A stretch of 64,000 nucleotides of DNA. Source: Arabidopsis thaliana (lineage: Eukaryota; Streptophyta; Magnoliopsida; Brassicales; Brassicaceae). The stretch spans positions 16,901,443 through 16,965,442 of the forward strand of contig NC_003071.7 in the NCBI RefSeq assembly GCF_000001735.4, given 5' to 3'. A model generated the notes under the pieces. It worked only from the letters and a program-made list of their open reading frames with translations, was not told the origin of the DNA and did not search any database. How positions within the stretch are numbered: the stretch's first letter is position 1; every line of letters begins with the position of its first letter. Made by a program: the position numbers and the translations under genes. Positions 11,519-22,098 of this stretch are shown in pieces.

Positions 11519-13546
11519 ATGTCAATCCTTCAAGTCTCTACTTCGTCTCTTTCTTCTTCTACTCTTCTCTCCATATCTCCCAGAAAATCTCTCTCATCTA
11601 CCAAGTCATGCCGGATAGTTCGATGTTCCGTCGAGGGTACTTATTTCTAACTCTCAATTTTGATTCATTTTGATGAAGTTTTTGGTGAGTTAATATCTGG
11701 GTAGTTATAAAGTTGTGAATTTTCCACAAAGTTTCTCTCTTTTTGGCAAATAGGAAACGAATTGGGTGTTTCGTGTAGTACTTGAATTGATTGTTTTGGT
11801 TAATCTGTTATGGATTTAATAGATGGGTACAATGGTAATATGAAGAAACTTTCAGTTTCTCTTGTACCAATAATCTCTCTGGTAGAAATTTAGGATTTTT
11901 CGAGTTTGTTCTGCAGAAGCTATATGATCTTCTCGTGCTTCTTCGAAGTAACGTATATTGCTTAATTCTAGAATTGGAACGTTTCTATGGGGTTTCATTT
12001 GTTTTCCCTGAATTGAGTTTGATCATGGAATGTGCAAAAGCTTACGAGTCTTAATCTTTATGCTTAATGGGATTCAAATTCTTTGTTTAGGAACTACTGT
12101 AACCGAGAGAAAAGTCTCGGCAACCAGCGAGCCACTTCTTCTGAGAGCTGTTAAAGGTGAAGTTGTTGATAGACCTCCGGTTTGGCTTATGAGGCAAGCT
12201 GGGAGGTACATGAAGGCAAGCTTGCTTCCATTTATTTTGTTTACTAACTCACATTTTGCTTGTTCCTATTTCTTTCGAATTCGTGTGACCTGAGTGTTTA
12301 TTAATGTGATGAACAGAGTTATCAAACTCTCTGTGAGAAGTATCCTTCTTTCAGAGATAGATCAGAGAATGCAGATCTTGTGGTGGAAATTTCTTTGCAG
12401 CCATGGAAGGTGTTTAAGCCAGATGGGGTGAGTTCTTTCTTCTCTATGTCCATTTAGTTTTGGAGTTTTTCTTTTTATGATCTCTTAAGTTGACATGTCT
12501 GTGTTTCAAAATGTATGAAAAGGTGATTCTGTTCTCAGACATTCTCACTCCATTGTCTGGAATGAACATACCTTTCGACATTGTTAAAGGAAAAGGTCCT
12601 ATCATCTTTAACCCGCCTCAATCAGCTGCCGACGTTGCTCAAGTTAGAGAATTCGTACCAGAGGAATCTGTTCCTTATGTTGGAGAAGCACTCAGAAGAT
12701 TAAGAAATGAGGTACTAAAGATAGTGTGATGATCGAAGCAACAAATGCTCTTAATCTCTTTATCCAAAAAACAAAAAATAACAAATGCTCTTAAGCTGAA
12801 GAATATGTTTTATTTCAGGTGAACAATGAAGCCGCTGTTCTGGGATTTGTTGGAGCTCCATTTACACTTTCTTCGTATGTAATCGAAGGTGGCTCATCTA
12901 AGAACTTCACACAGATAAAAAGATTAGCTTTTTCTCAACCCAAGGTGGATTAGTAAAAGCTTAAAGCAATTGTACAACTTGACAATTTGGTTAATATCTC
13001 AGAGATTGAACAGATTTTCTTTCTTCTCAGGTTCTACATGCCTTACTCCAGAAGTTCACAACCTCGATGATAACGTACATACGCTATCAAGCAGATAGCG
13101 GAGCTCAAGCTGTGCAAATATTCGACTCTTGGGCAACCGAGCTTAGCCCGGTGGATTTTGAGGAGTTTAGCTTACCTTATCTCAAACAGATTGTGGAAGC
13201 TGTGAAACAAACTCACCCAAACCTACCTCTCATACTTTATGCTAGTGGATCAGGAGGTTTGCTAGAGAGACTGGCTCGGACCGGTGTGGATGTTGTGAGC
13301 TTGGACTGGACTGTGGACATGGCTGAAGGAAGAGACCGGCTAGGAAGAGACATAGCAGTTCAAGGAAACGTTGATCCGGGAGTTCTATTTGGATCGAAAG
13401 AATTTATCACAAGCCGGATTCATGATACTGTGAAGAAAGCTGGGAGAGATAAACACATTCTCAACTTGGGGCATGGTATTAAAGTTGGAACCCCTGAAGA
13501 GAATGTAGCACACTTCTTTGAGGTTGCTCAAGAAATTAGATATTAA
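11519..13546 (+). CDS. HEME2: Uroporphyrinogen III decarboxylase, plastid (HEME2)
   Basis: Converts uroporphyrinogen III to coproporphyrinogen III by four decarboxylations, the entry to the heme and chlorophyll branch, in the chloroplast stroma. Exons 11519-11636, 12091-12215, 12317-12427, 12523-12711, 12819-12944 and 13031-13546 give 394 aa. Residues 1 to about 38 are Ser-rich and basic, fitting a transit peptide ([15 protein letters not shown]). The first URO-D signature reads [13 protein letters not shown] near residue 65, with the substrate-binding Arg. The catalytic Asp is in [10 protein letters not shown]. The second signature is [15 protein letters not shown]. The C-terminal [14 protein letters not shown] is also standard. 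Intron 2 starts with GC, not GT (AAG|GCAAGC at 12216); using GC keeps the conserved RYMKSYQ frame. A GT donor 10 bp upstream (12206) would shift the frame. Recalled as At2g40490. Confidence 0.96.
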
Positions 13547-13814
13547 GAGAAAGAATGAATGTGATGATTATTATGCTTTGTTGTTAATTTCGGCCTTCCA
13601 TCTTTTTTTCTTTTTCCATTTGAGATGTGTAATTTTATTTTTATATTTTAACTGTAATTTTTTTTTGTAGACTACTTGGAAGAAAGTAATGATTAACGTG
13701 CAATGGATATTCATATATGTAGGCTCTTGATCTCTACTTATTTCAATTTCTTAGACATTATTTAGAAATTTGGTGATCAGAATTGTAACGCATTGGAACA
13801 AACAATTGACTCTA

Positions 13815-14035
13815 AAAGCAAAGGAGGTGCTACAAAAAGCCTAAGATTCCATCAGCGGCCAACAATACGACCAAATAATCCACAAACCATCACACATACT
13901 AAGCATTTGCTATTTGTGTATTATGTTAGAGAGTGCCGTGTGATTGTTCGTTGCATATTTGTATTATGTTAGACTGCCTTGTGATTGTCCGTTACATTAA
14001 GATTTTGTAATAAAGAAAATTTTTGCACCTAAATG
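13815..14035 (+). pseudogene. Relic of the macrodomain gene: last codons plus 3' UTR
   Basis: Positions 13815-13844 encode KAKEVLQKA and a stop, the same as the last codons of the macrodomain gene at 45570-45599 on the minus strand. Homology continues past the stop into its 3' UTR: both share catttgctatttgtgt, ccttgtgatt and gtaataaagaaaat in the same order. Only this tail is present, so it is a non-functional duplication end-piece. Inside it a unit of about 41 bp (tattatgttaga...gattgt.cgtt.cat) is duplicated (about 13918-13957 and 13963-14001). Confidence 0.8.
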
Positions 14036-14753
14036 TTACTTTATTACACCAAAAGATTTTTGCATGAACATGCAGCAGATAACATTCTTACATTTTGTAA
14101 CAAGAAAATACAGTAAAGGATATTTGTGCATATAACGGGGCAGTGTCAAGAACTGATTTGAAGACTAAATTCTATTTGAAATATTGTTATTTGAGAGCAT
14201 TTTAAGTAATGGAGGTGCTATCAGATGAGCGACAGAAAAAAGGAAATAAGAACTTGTATTTGCTTAGTTGACCTATATTTCTTTTGTTTAGATGTAAATT
14301 TATATTTCACATGACTTTACACTTTTACAGAGAAGGAATACAACAAAAACTGACTTTAGACTTCAGATAGCATGCATGCTTGCGCAAGAACTAAAAAACT
14401 AAGCAAGACTGCTCTTATAGGTAAGGTACTTAACAAAAGCATGTATTCTGTTTGGAGACTACTTGGAAGAGAATATTCTCATATAGCTCTAGTTTTCCTC
14501 AATATCGTCTCAAATTTTTAGAGCTCCTTTACAAAATTGGTGATCAAATGGAAAAACCATAAGAGGATATATTCAACTATTTATTATTTTGTCTGTAGTA
14601 TTTATCTAAATAATTTATATCAATATTAAGCATTGGATAATCTTAAACATTTATTTAGATATAGTTTGAACTTGTAAACTTACACGATTTTTAAAGTTCG
14701 TAATTGAAAAAGGAGTATACGTCCAATTGAAAAAACGAACCGACCTTCTGAAA

Positions 14754-14761
<8 letters not shown>

Positions 14762-14801
<40 letters not shown>
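14762..14801. repeat. (AT)20 microsatellite in the leader of kinase A
   Basis: Twenty uninterrupted AT units follow a 12-A run, about 85 bp before the kinase A start codon. The equivalent place in kinase B (38231-38241, reverse strand) has only about five units, so the tract has expanded or contracted since duplication. Confidence 0.95.
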
Positions 14802-14803
<2 letters not shown>

Positions 14804-14887
14804 TGTGATGCAACTACCACATAAAATTACTCAGATTACAAAAGAAAAAAAGAAGACAAAAAACCTAAAGAAGATCGAATACGTAAG

Positions 14888-15775
14888 ATGGAGAAACTTG
14901 GCAGAGATGATGAATTGATTGTGGACGAGTCTTCGTTGAAATCCTTCTCTCTTCTTTGCCAAGGTAACTTCAGTTACGTCTGTCTCATGAAGGACTCCAA
15001 ATCTCGACGTTGCGCAAAGAAGTCATCGCCGATGCAGCACAAACAGATTCTCGAGAAGGAACTCCGGATCATGCATCGTTTCCGTGACCATCATCGCATC
15101 GTCCAAGCCTCAAACAAGTTTCACATACAAATCAAACCCTCTGAATGCTACATCTATATGGAGTACGCGTCCGAAGGTAATCTCCATAAGTTTATATCTG
15201 GTTTGGAAGGAAAATCCGTACCAGAGTCTTTGGTCCAACGCACGGCTCGTATGATCCTAGAAGGACTTGAGGCTCTTCACTCCCATGGTTACGTTCACTG
15301 CAATCTCAGGCCATCCAACGTTCTCCTCTTCCCGTCCAAGACTCCTGGAGAGCCGTGGGATCTCAAGCTTGCTGATTTCGGCTCATCCAAGGAACCTGAT
15401 TCCGATTATGGTTGGATGTACTTTGGTACGGCGCCTAAGTACATGCCAATAGAGTCTTTTGGGCCTAAGGGAGTGATCATCGATCCGAGCCTTGATATAT
15501 ATGCTCTAGGGTGTGTGGTTTATGAGATGCTTGGAGCTATACCTATCCAGGACTACTTTGACGAATATTACGAATGGAATCTGCGTCGTCATATCTCTCC
15601 GGAGGCTAGAGATTTCTTAAGCCGGTGCAGTAACATGCATCCACACAGGCCCACCGCGGCATATCTCTTGAACCATCCTTTCATTACTCAAATACTTCCA
15701 TCGCCAACAACAGAAGACAACAAGGAGATATCTAGGTCGTTGATTCCAAGTTTCTCGAAGCTTCTTTTGGCCTAA
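14888..15775 (+). CDS. Protein kinase-like gene A, HRD aspartate replaced by Asn
   Basis: Intronless, 295 aa, a kinase domain with almost nothing else. The closest architecture I recognise is the small STE11/MAPKKK-like kinases of Arabidopsis. Visible features: a degenerate Gly loop LLCQGNFSYV (two of three Gly changed to C24 and S29), the Lys at CAKK (44/45), the hinge YIYMEYASEGNL, the catalytic loop HCNLRPSNVLL with N139 where HRD has Asp, DFG intact (LADFGSS, D163), the APE region degraded to PIE (MPIESF), and DIYALGCVVYEM. Without the catalytic-loop Asp normal phosphotransfer is unlikely, so it may be a pseudokinase or a decaying gene. It is closely related to kinase B, and its leader and 3' flank are duplicated there too. 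Recalled as At2g40500. Confidence 0.85.
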   Translation: MEKLGRDDELIVDESSLKSFSLLCQGNFSYVCLMKDSKSRRCAKKSSPMQHKQILEKELRIMHRFRDHHRIVQASNKFHIQIKPSECYIYMEYASEGNLHKFISGLEGKSVPESLVQRTARMILEGLEALHSHGYVHCNLRPSNVLLFPSKTPGEPWDLKLADFGSSKEPDSDYGWMYFGTAPKYMPIESFGPKGVIIDPSLDIYALGCVVYEMLGAIPIQDYFDEYYEWNLRRHISPEARDFLSRCSNMHPHRPTAAYLLNHPFITQILPSPTTEDNKEISRSLIPSFSKLLLA

Positions 15776-15916
15776 TCCTCTCTCTATCTCTCTTGTTTGC
15801 ATAAAAAAAAAGAAAAAAAGAAACTGGATAGTGAATTTGCTATGGCAAAGCCTAGCCGAGATGTACCAAGGATCGGTTTGACCTTGGGAACTCGTTAAAT
15901 TGTGTGTGTCTTTGTT

Positions 15917-16303
15917 TTCAATAATCGTGAAATCTTCATTAAGTGTAAAAGTTATACATGATTAAGCTTAAATACTAGTAAACTAAACCAAAACTACTAA
16001 CCAAACTTAACCACAACTAAACCAAGTATATACACTCTAATACTCCCCCTCAAGATGAAAGGAACTTTCATCTTGGACTTGAAAACCCAATGAATATGTG
16101 TCCTCCACAACTTTTTTTCAATGAGAGAAGCATCAATGGACATGAATATCCATGGCTTGAAACTGAAAATAAACGTTACGAGCTTCCGGTGGTCTTGTTA
16201 GTGATCCAAAGATAAATGTGCTTAAGCGACCAGAATCATCGACATGCGCTTGCCCAACAAAGCTAACATCGCCACAACTAAACCAAGTATATACACTCTA
16301 ATA
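15917..16303 (-). mobile_element. Internally deleted Copia-type LTR retroelement remnant with target duplication
   Basis: 387 bp that is absent from the otherwise matching 3' flank of kinase B. It is flanked by tttgtt at 15911-15916 and 16304-16309; the uninterrupted kinase B copy has this sequence once. A 32-bp sequence ending in actctaata is repeated exactly at 16011-16042 and 16272-16303, fitting the outer parts of two LTRs. On the minus strand the polypurine tract cttgagggggag (16044-16055) directly precedes the 3' LTR (16042 down to about 15917), the standard Copia order. The 5' LTR is cut to 32 bp and only about 230 bp of interior remains. Exact termini are uncertain because TG...CA ends are not clean. 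Confidence 0.75.
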
Positions 16304-16320
16304 TTTGTTCTTTCGATTCA

Positions 16321-16530
16321 TACAAACGAGAGTCGTGCGTGAGAGATATGCAATCGAGACCAAAGTCTTCTTCCGTGATAAGATTATCAGATCGATATTT
16401 CTCTACAACAAGACTTCCATCTGGTGATTTCATTTTATTACATACCGCGGAGAAGAAAGATCTTATCTTATTTAAGTGTTATACTTTAGTTAGGTTTATT
16501 ACTCGAGTTTGTTTGTTACTTGCATAACAA
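16321..16530. repeat. Conserved 3' flank segment shared with kinase B
   Basis: Strongly similar to 36895-37110 (reverse). In both copies one frame stays open across the core, encoding RDMQSRPKSSSVIRLSDRY, although surrounding intergenic DNA has diverged. It may be 3' UTR, an eroded exon or just recent duplication; no ATG-to-stop gene of known family was recognised. Confidence 0.6.
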
Positions 16531-16923
16531 AAAATTACTCTTAAGTCAGTATTTTTTCTTTGAAAGGTTTTACCTTTTTACCAGTGTGAATGTGCTGAGT
16601 TCAACACTCCTTCATGTTTAATCTGAGTATATTTTATATTAGTCCTGCATATTTTATCGGAGAATATCTTCATATATTATTATTAGAGTGTACATAAAAT
16701 TCAAGGTTTACTCTATATTACTCTATCCAATAATTTACATTTGTCTGTTAGATTTTGTTGGAAAAAAATAACTGTGATTTACATAAGTTTTTTTTTTTTT
16801 TTTTTTTAATTGATGAAAGAAGAAAAAGAAGAAGAAAGTCTTCTCTAGAAACAAAATCCAATTTTTGGTCAGAATGAAAAAGTCACTGGCAATGTTTATT
16901 AAAAAAAAAAAAAAAAAAAATAA

Positions 16924-17029
16924 AGCCCAAGCCCACTACATGTTAAAGCCCAAGAAGTAACAATAAAGATCAGCTCTCCTCTATCAGAGATTAGACGAAT
17001 GAGATCGGCAACAAGAGCGTAAACCCTAG
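16924..17029 (+). promoter_or_regulatory. RPS26A promoter: site II elements and telo-box
   Basis: Three AGCCCA (reverse TGGGCT) site II elements at 16924-16929, 16930-16935 and 16947-16952 and a telo-box aaaccctag at 17021-17029 precede the start at 17064. This pairing is typical of plant ribosomal-protein genes bound by TCP and Telobox-binding factors. The same layout occurs in RPS26B. Confidence 0.8.
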
Positions 17030-17063
17030 CAGCAGACACAACACGAGTTCATCGAGAAGCAAG

Positions 17064-18181
<1,118 letters not shown>

Positions 18182-19194
18182 AGCCTTCAAGCAGAGCTTT
18201 CTGTCTTGTTTTCCTATGTTCTTGTTACGTCTTTAAGGATGTTTGTCTCTGTTTAACATAGTTTTGCCATGTGGATCTTGAATTCTGTCAAACTATTTCA
18301 ATAGTTGATTCAACTTGTTTTTTTTTTGTTCCTCTATCCAGTTTTGCAGTCTGATGTCTTAGTTAACTAAATGCTTCATTCAACATCTTAAAACTAGCAG
18401 ATGCTGAATTTAAATATTCGTGGTGAAAGCTGAATGTTCATTGTTCAGTTCAGAAAAATCCTCTTTCTCGTTTTAAGGCTAAGCCCAGCCCCGACGTAAT
18501 CCGCTAATAAAACGATTTGGATTACATACATGTAAATGAGGTTTGATTGGATATTGGATAATTGGATATTCGGCACGGACCTGATCCGCTACAATCTAAG
18601 TAAAACGAATTGGATCACTTGTAAAAATGTTAGGACGTTCGCTGCATATTATCCTGAGACTGTTTAGGTAAATCCCTATTTTAAAAGGTAAATTAGCTGT
18701 ATATTGTAACAAATATTAATATTTAAGATATTATTCTATTTCTACTATCTATCCTTTTGCTATTTATAGGAAAAACATATAAAAGTTATTGGAAAATCTA
18801 TAAATTTAATGTTGTATCATGAAAAATTGCCTGGCAACCTTTTTTCCTTTTTCTTACAAAATATATATTATGTCCAAAAATGGGCTTAACGATGGTGGGC
18901 TCACACGGCAAAGAAAAATAAAATAGCTTCAACGCTGGAGTCAGATAATCCGAATTTGAAAACTAAAACCGTATTAGTGTTTGGGTTTAATCTTTCACAC
19001 GGCATGTGAACAGCATAAAGATCATCATGAGGAACACCTAGAAACATACTATAGATTATTAGCTGGGAACTTGAGTTTTTCATATAGGAATTTTCGTCTT
19101 TTCGTCCTCGATTTAAATTTAGAGAGGATAACACATACAAATATTGATTTCTTTTTTAACATTAGCGTCTGAATTTTCTAATTTCAATTTTGGA

Positions 19195-20605
19195 AATTAA
19201 TTTACTAACTTAAAAATTTTAAAAATATTTTACTATATTAGAAAAAGTCGTTAACATAATGACCGTTTATATAGCTCGTGTATACAGTAAACTAACCGTT
19301 ATTTCTCTAACTAAAAAACCAGTGATTAGATCAATGTTAACTTTGAGGATTAAATTGCTCACTTAAAAGTTAAAAAATATTTTACTATATTAAAAAAGTC
19401 GTTAACATAATAACCGTTTGTATGGTACATGTATAAAGTAAATGGATAATATTAAGGGATGACCAAATTTGACAGCATAATAAAGAAACTAACTATGTGT
19501 CAGTTTTTTTGGTAAATGACTCTTTTTGTGGTGGGGTAGGGGTGAGGAAAAGACCAATTAATCTTGTAAACTTATAGTTTTTACAATGATACATTTCTTT
19601 ATGGTGGTAGAGACTCCATAAGGTTCAGTGAGAAAAAGAAAAGAGACTCAGAGGTGGAATTCATAATCATCGTGATATTATTACAGAGTAAGTAGTCTAG
19701 AAAGAGAGTCATCTGGCAAAAGATTAAAAAAACAAATCATGTAATTTTTAAAAATAACATGAATCAAATAAAAATAACAAAAGAAATAATTTGGTATTTA
19801 TACAAAATCTTATGTATTTTTAACAATAGCATGTCAAAATAAACAATAGCATGGCATATTAAAAAATCACATGTAAACCAAAACTATAGTATGTTAAACG
19901 GAAAGATACCAGTATATCATAAAAAATTACATAAAATTTAGAAAAAAACCCATGAAAATTTAAGAAGTGACATGAATCAAACAAAAATAACGAAAACAAT
20001 TTGGTATTTGGTTATGGTCATCGTGATATTATTACAGAGTAAATGGTGGTAGAGAATATCTATAAAGGGAAAAGAAGTTGACGACATAGATCCAGGGAGA
20101 AAGAAAATCCTGCAAAAAGAAAATAGAGAAAAAGAAAACTAGGGAGAAGATGAGAGAGAAAATGATAAAAAGGATATTCAAGTAATTCTATATACATTTC
20201 CGACAAGATACTGTTGTCCATAGTTAGTTACTCAATTATTTTCGGTTTCATAGTCATCTAGTGCATATACCCAAAGTAAATTACCGTTATTTCTCTAATT
20301 AAAAAAAAACGGTCATTAAGTTAATGTTAACTTAGACAAAAAGTTGCTAACTTAAAAGTTCAAAAAAAAATTAATATATTCAAAAGTCGTTAATTTAGTG
20401 ATCGTTCCCTCGATGGTACAAGTAGAAAGCAAACTAACCGTTATTTCTCTAACTAGAAAAAGGGTAATCAAATCAATGTTAGCTTACCAAATTAATTTGC
20501 TAACTTAAAAGTTCAAAATTATTTTATTATTTCAAAAAGTCGTTAATTTAGTGACCGTTTTCTCGATAGCGTGAGTATAAACTAAACCGTTGTTTCTCTA
20601 ACTAA
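19195..20605. repeat. Degenerate tandem array, period about 151-154 bp, split by an insertion
   Basis: The landmark gtcgttaa..ta.tga.cgtt occurs near 19247, 19398, 20385 and 20539, spacings of 151 and 154 bp apart from the inserted block. Each unit also carries aaccgttatttctctaacta and acttaaaagtt. Units have diverged by many substitutions, so the array is old. I cannot assign it to a named family. Confidence 0.75.
19444..20272. mobile_element. 829-bp insertion with 9-bp target-site duplication
   Basis: The array unit is interrupted after aaagtaaat (19435-19443) and resumes with the same nine bases at 20273-20281. Removing one copy and the 829 bp restores an unbroken repeat unit. A 9-bp duplication suggests a Mutator-like element, but no terminal inverted repeats are obvious. 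Inside, tcatcgtgatattattacag recurs (about 19669 and 20027), as do shorter phrases such as acatgaatcaaa. It has no coding capacity. Confidence 0.65.
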
Positions 20606-22098
20606 AATTTGAAAATAATATCATTATAAAATAAAATAATATTATTTTTGAAAAGAAAATCACTTTTAAACACAAATTTGGACCTCATAACATTTTCTAA
20701 AATACATTTGACTTGGAAGAAAAAAAAAGAAAAGTAATATAAACGTATCCAAACACTAAATCTCATTAGCCAATGTTTGTAAGAGTATCTGTACATCGTA
20801 GATATCTATTTTGTCATTTCCTCTCTTTTAGTCTTTTATTTCATTTTACTTTTTTAACTTTTTTTTCTTTTTCCTTTGATTTTCTTGTCTTCTCTCTTTG
20901 AACTCATGAGGAAGACGACGACGTTGTTAGGAAAAATGAACAATTTTATTGGGGTTATGTGAAACGATTTTTAATACAAAAGAAAGAAAGATGCTGATTT
21001 ATTAAATTTTGGGGTCATTATTATTTAATTTCTATGACTTATGAAACTTCCATAAAAATTTCATTGACTTTTTTTTTTCACATTTTTTTACCGGTAGTCG
21101 TTTCATTATCATTTACATTATCTTGTTTATTTATTCTCCTTCTCATGTTTAGACGCTAAGCTGCCATTTTCTCCGCCAGAGTAAAGTTCTTTATCCTCTT
21201 TAGCTCTTCACTCTTAAACTAATTAAGATTTGGTGAAAACGATTCTGCTTATGCTCCTTTCGCTTTCTCTGTTCCATTTTGGTCTTTAACTCTTTCATTT
21301 CTTGTGAGTTTTTTTGATGAGTTTGCGTTTGATAATCCAAAGGCAAAAGCTTTTTCTTTACGCGTTAAATTTCAACTTTTTCTTACAAATGCATATTGAT
21401 TACAATCCTAGAACCCTAAACTTGTTAACAAGTGTTGATCTTTTGTTCATCATCGAAAGTTTTGATTTTTATGGGTTTCTATGTTGCAGGGTGAGTTAAA
21501 GCCACTTGGGTTCTGACGGATTTGTTCAAAGGAAGCTTCTTTGACGACGACACTTGGACTAAAAGCATAGGTACTTTTCCGATACTCCTCACAACTCTAA
21601 AAATATTTTCTCCATTTACGAGGTTGACGAGGCTTTTTTTATTTGCTTGAGTTTTAGAAAGCTTTAGTTTTTAGTTGTTGTCGCAATCATTGCCGTGTAA
21701 GCTGGGGGAAAAGCGAGTGGATCAGAATTCTTTTTGTCAATTCTTTTTTTGGGTATTTTCCAAAGTCTTGTTTTTTTTTTATTCTTTGGTTTGGGTTTGG
21801 CTTTGAGGAAGCTAAAGACTGTATAGGGATACCTAACATTTGCATTTACTATTCATTTATCACTCTGTTTTGATTTTCTTGTCTTGCTTGTATTGTTTTG
21901 AAGCAAGATTTTGTTCTTGCTCTGTTCTGTTCTGTGGTGATTCAATTTGTATGGCTTCATTTCTTTGGTTGGAAGTTGTTTTCCTTATTTGATGTCATGT
22001 TTTTCTTTTAATGAAGCCATGATTTTTTCTCTTTGTTCTATGGTTTGTACTTGTAGATCTTGCACTCGTTGGGGTGATTCTCTTTGTTTTTTGTTCAA

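Larger units (their letters stand above)
13547..14887. other. Intergenic region between HEME2 and kinase A
   Basis: It holds the HEME2 3' UTR, a relic of the macrodomain-gene tail (13815-14035, listed separately), AT-rich DNA, and from about 14715 the leader of kinase A, which is homologous to the leader of kinase B. A phrase near 13672 (gactacttggaaga) recurs near 14457, hinting at a further weak local duplication. No intact gene is seen. Confidence 0.5.
14715..16530 (+). repeat. Duplicated block, copy A (kinase with flanks)
   Basis: Matches 36890-38285 in inverted orientation. The match begins in the leader (caattgaaaaaacgaacc), runs through the whole kinase and continues past the stop (ccaaggatcggtttgacc and the segment at 16321-16530). 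The only large gap is the Copia-like insertion at 15917-16303. Confidence 0.9.
15776..17063. other. Kinase A 3' flank, retroelement insert and RPS26A promoter
   Basis: Contains the kinase A 3' region, the insertion at 15917-16303, a segment conserved with the kinase B 3' flank (16321-16530), poly-T (about 16790-16807) and A20 (16901-16920) tracts, and the RPS26A promoter. No intact gene lies between. Confidence 0.6.
18182..22098. other. 3.9 kb repeat-rich intergenic region
   Basis: After the RPS26A 3' UTR (to about 18350) the DNA is AT-rich and holds a degenerate 151-154-bp tandem array split by an 829-bp insertion (both listed). From about 21160 the sequence looks like the leader of the nucleotidyltransferase gene, with possible leader introns: a donor follows aaaagcatag at 21570, with T-rich acceptors before 22060. 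No protein gene is recognised. Confidence 0.5.

Noticed and set aside
16924..17029. Telomere-like aaaccctag as an interstitial telomere repeat
   Set aside because: Single unit in both RPS26 promoters, fitting a telo-box regulatory element and not a telomere insertion.
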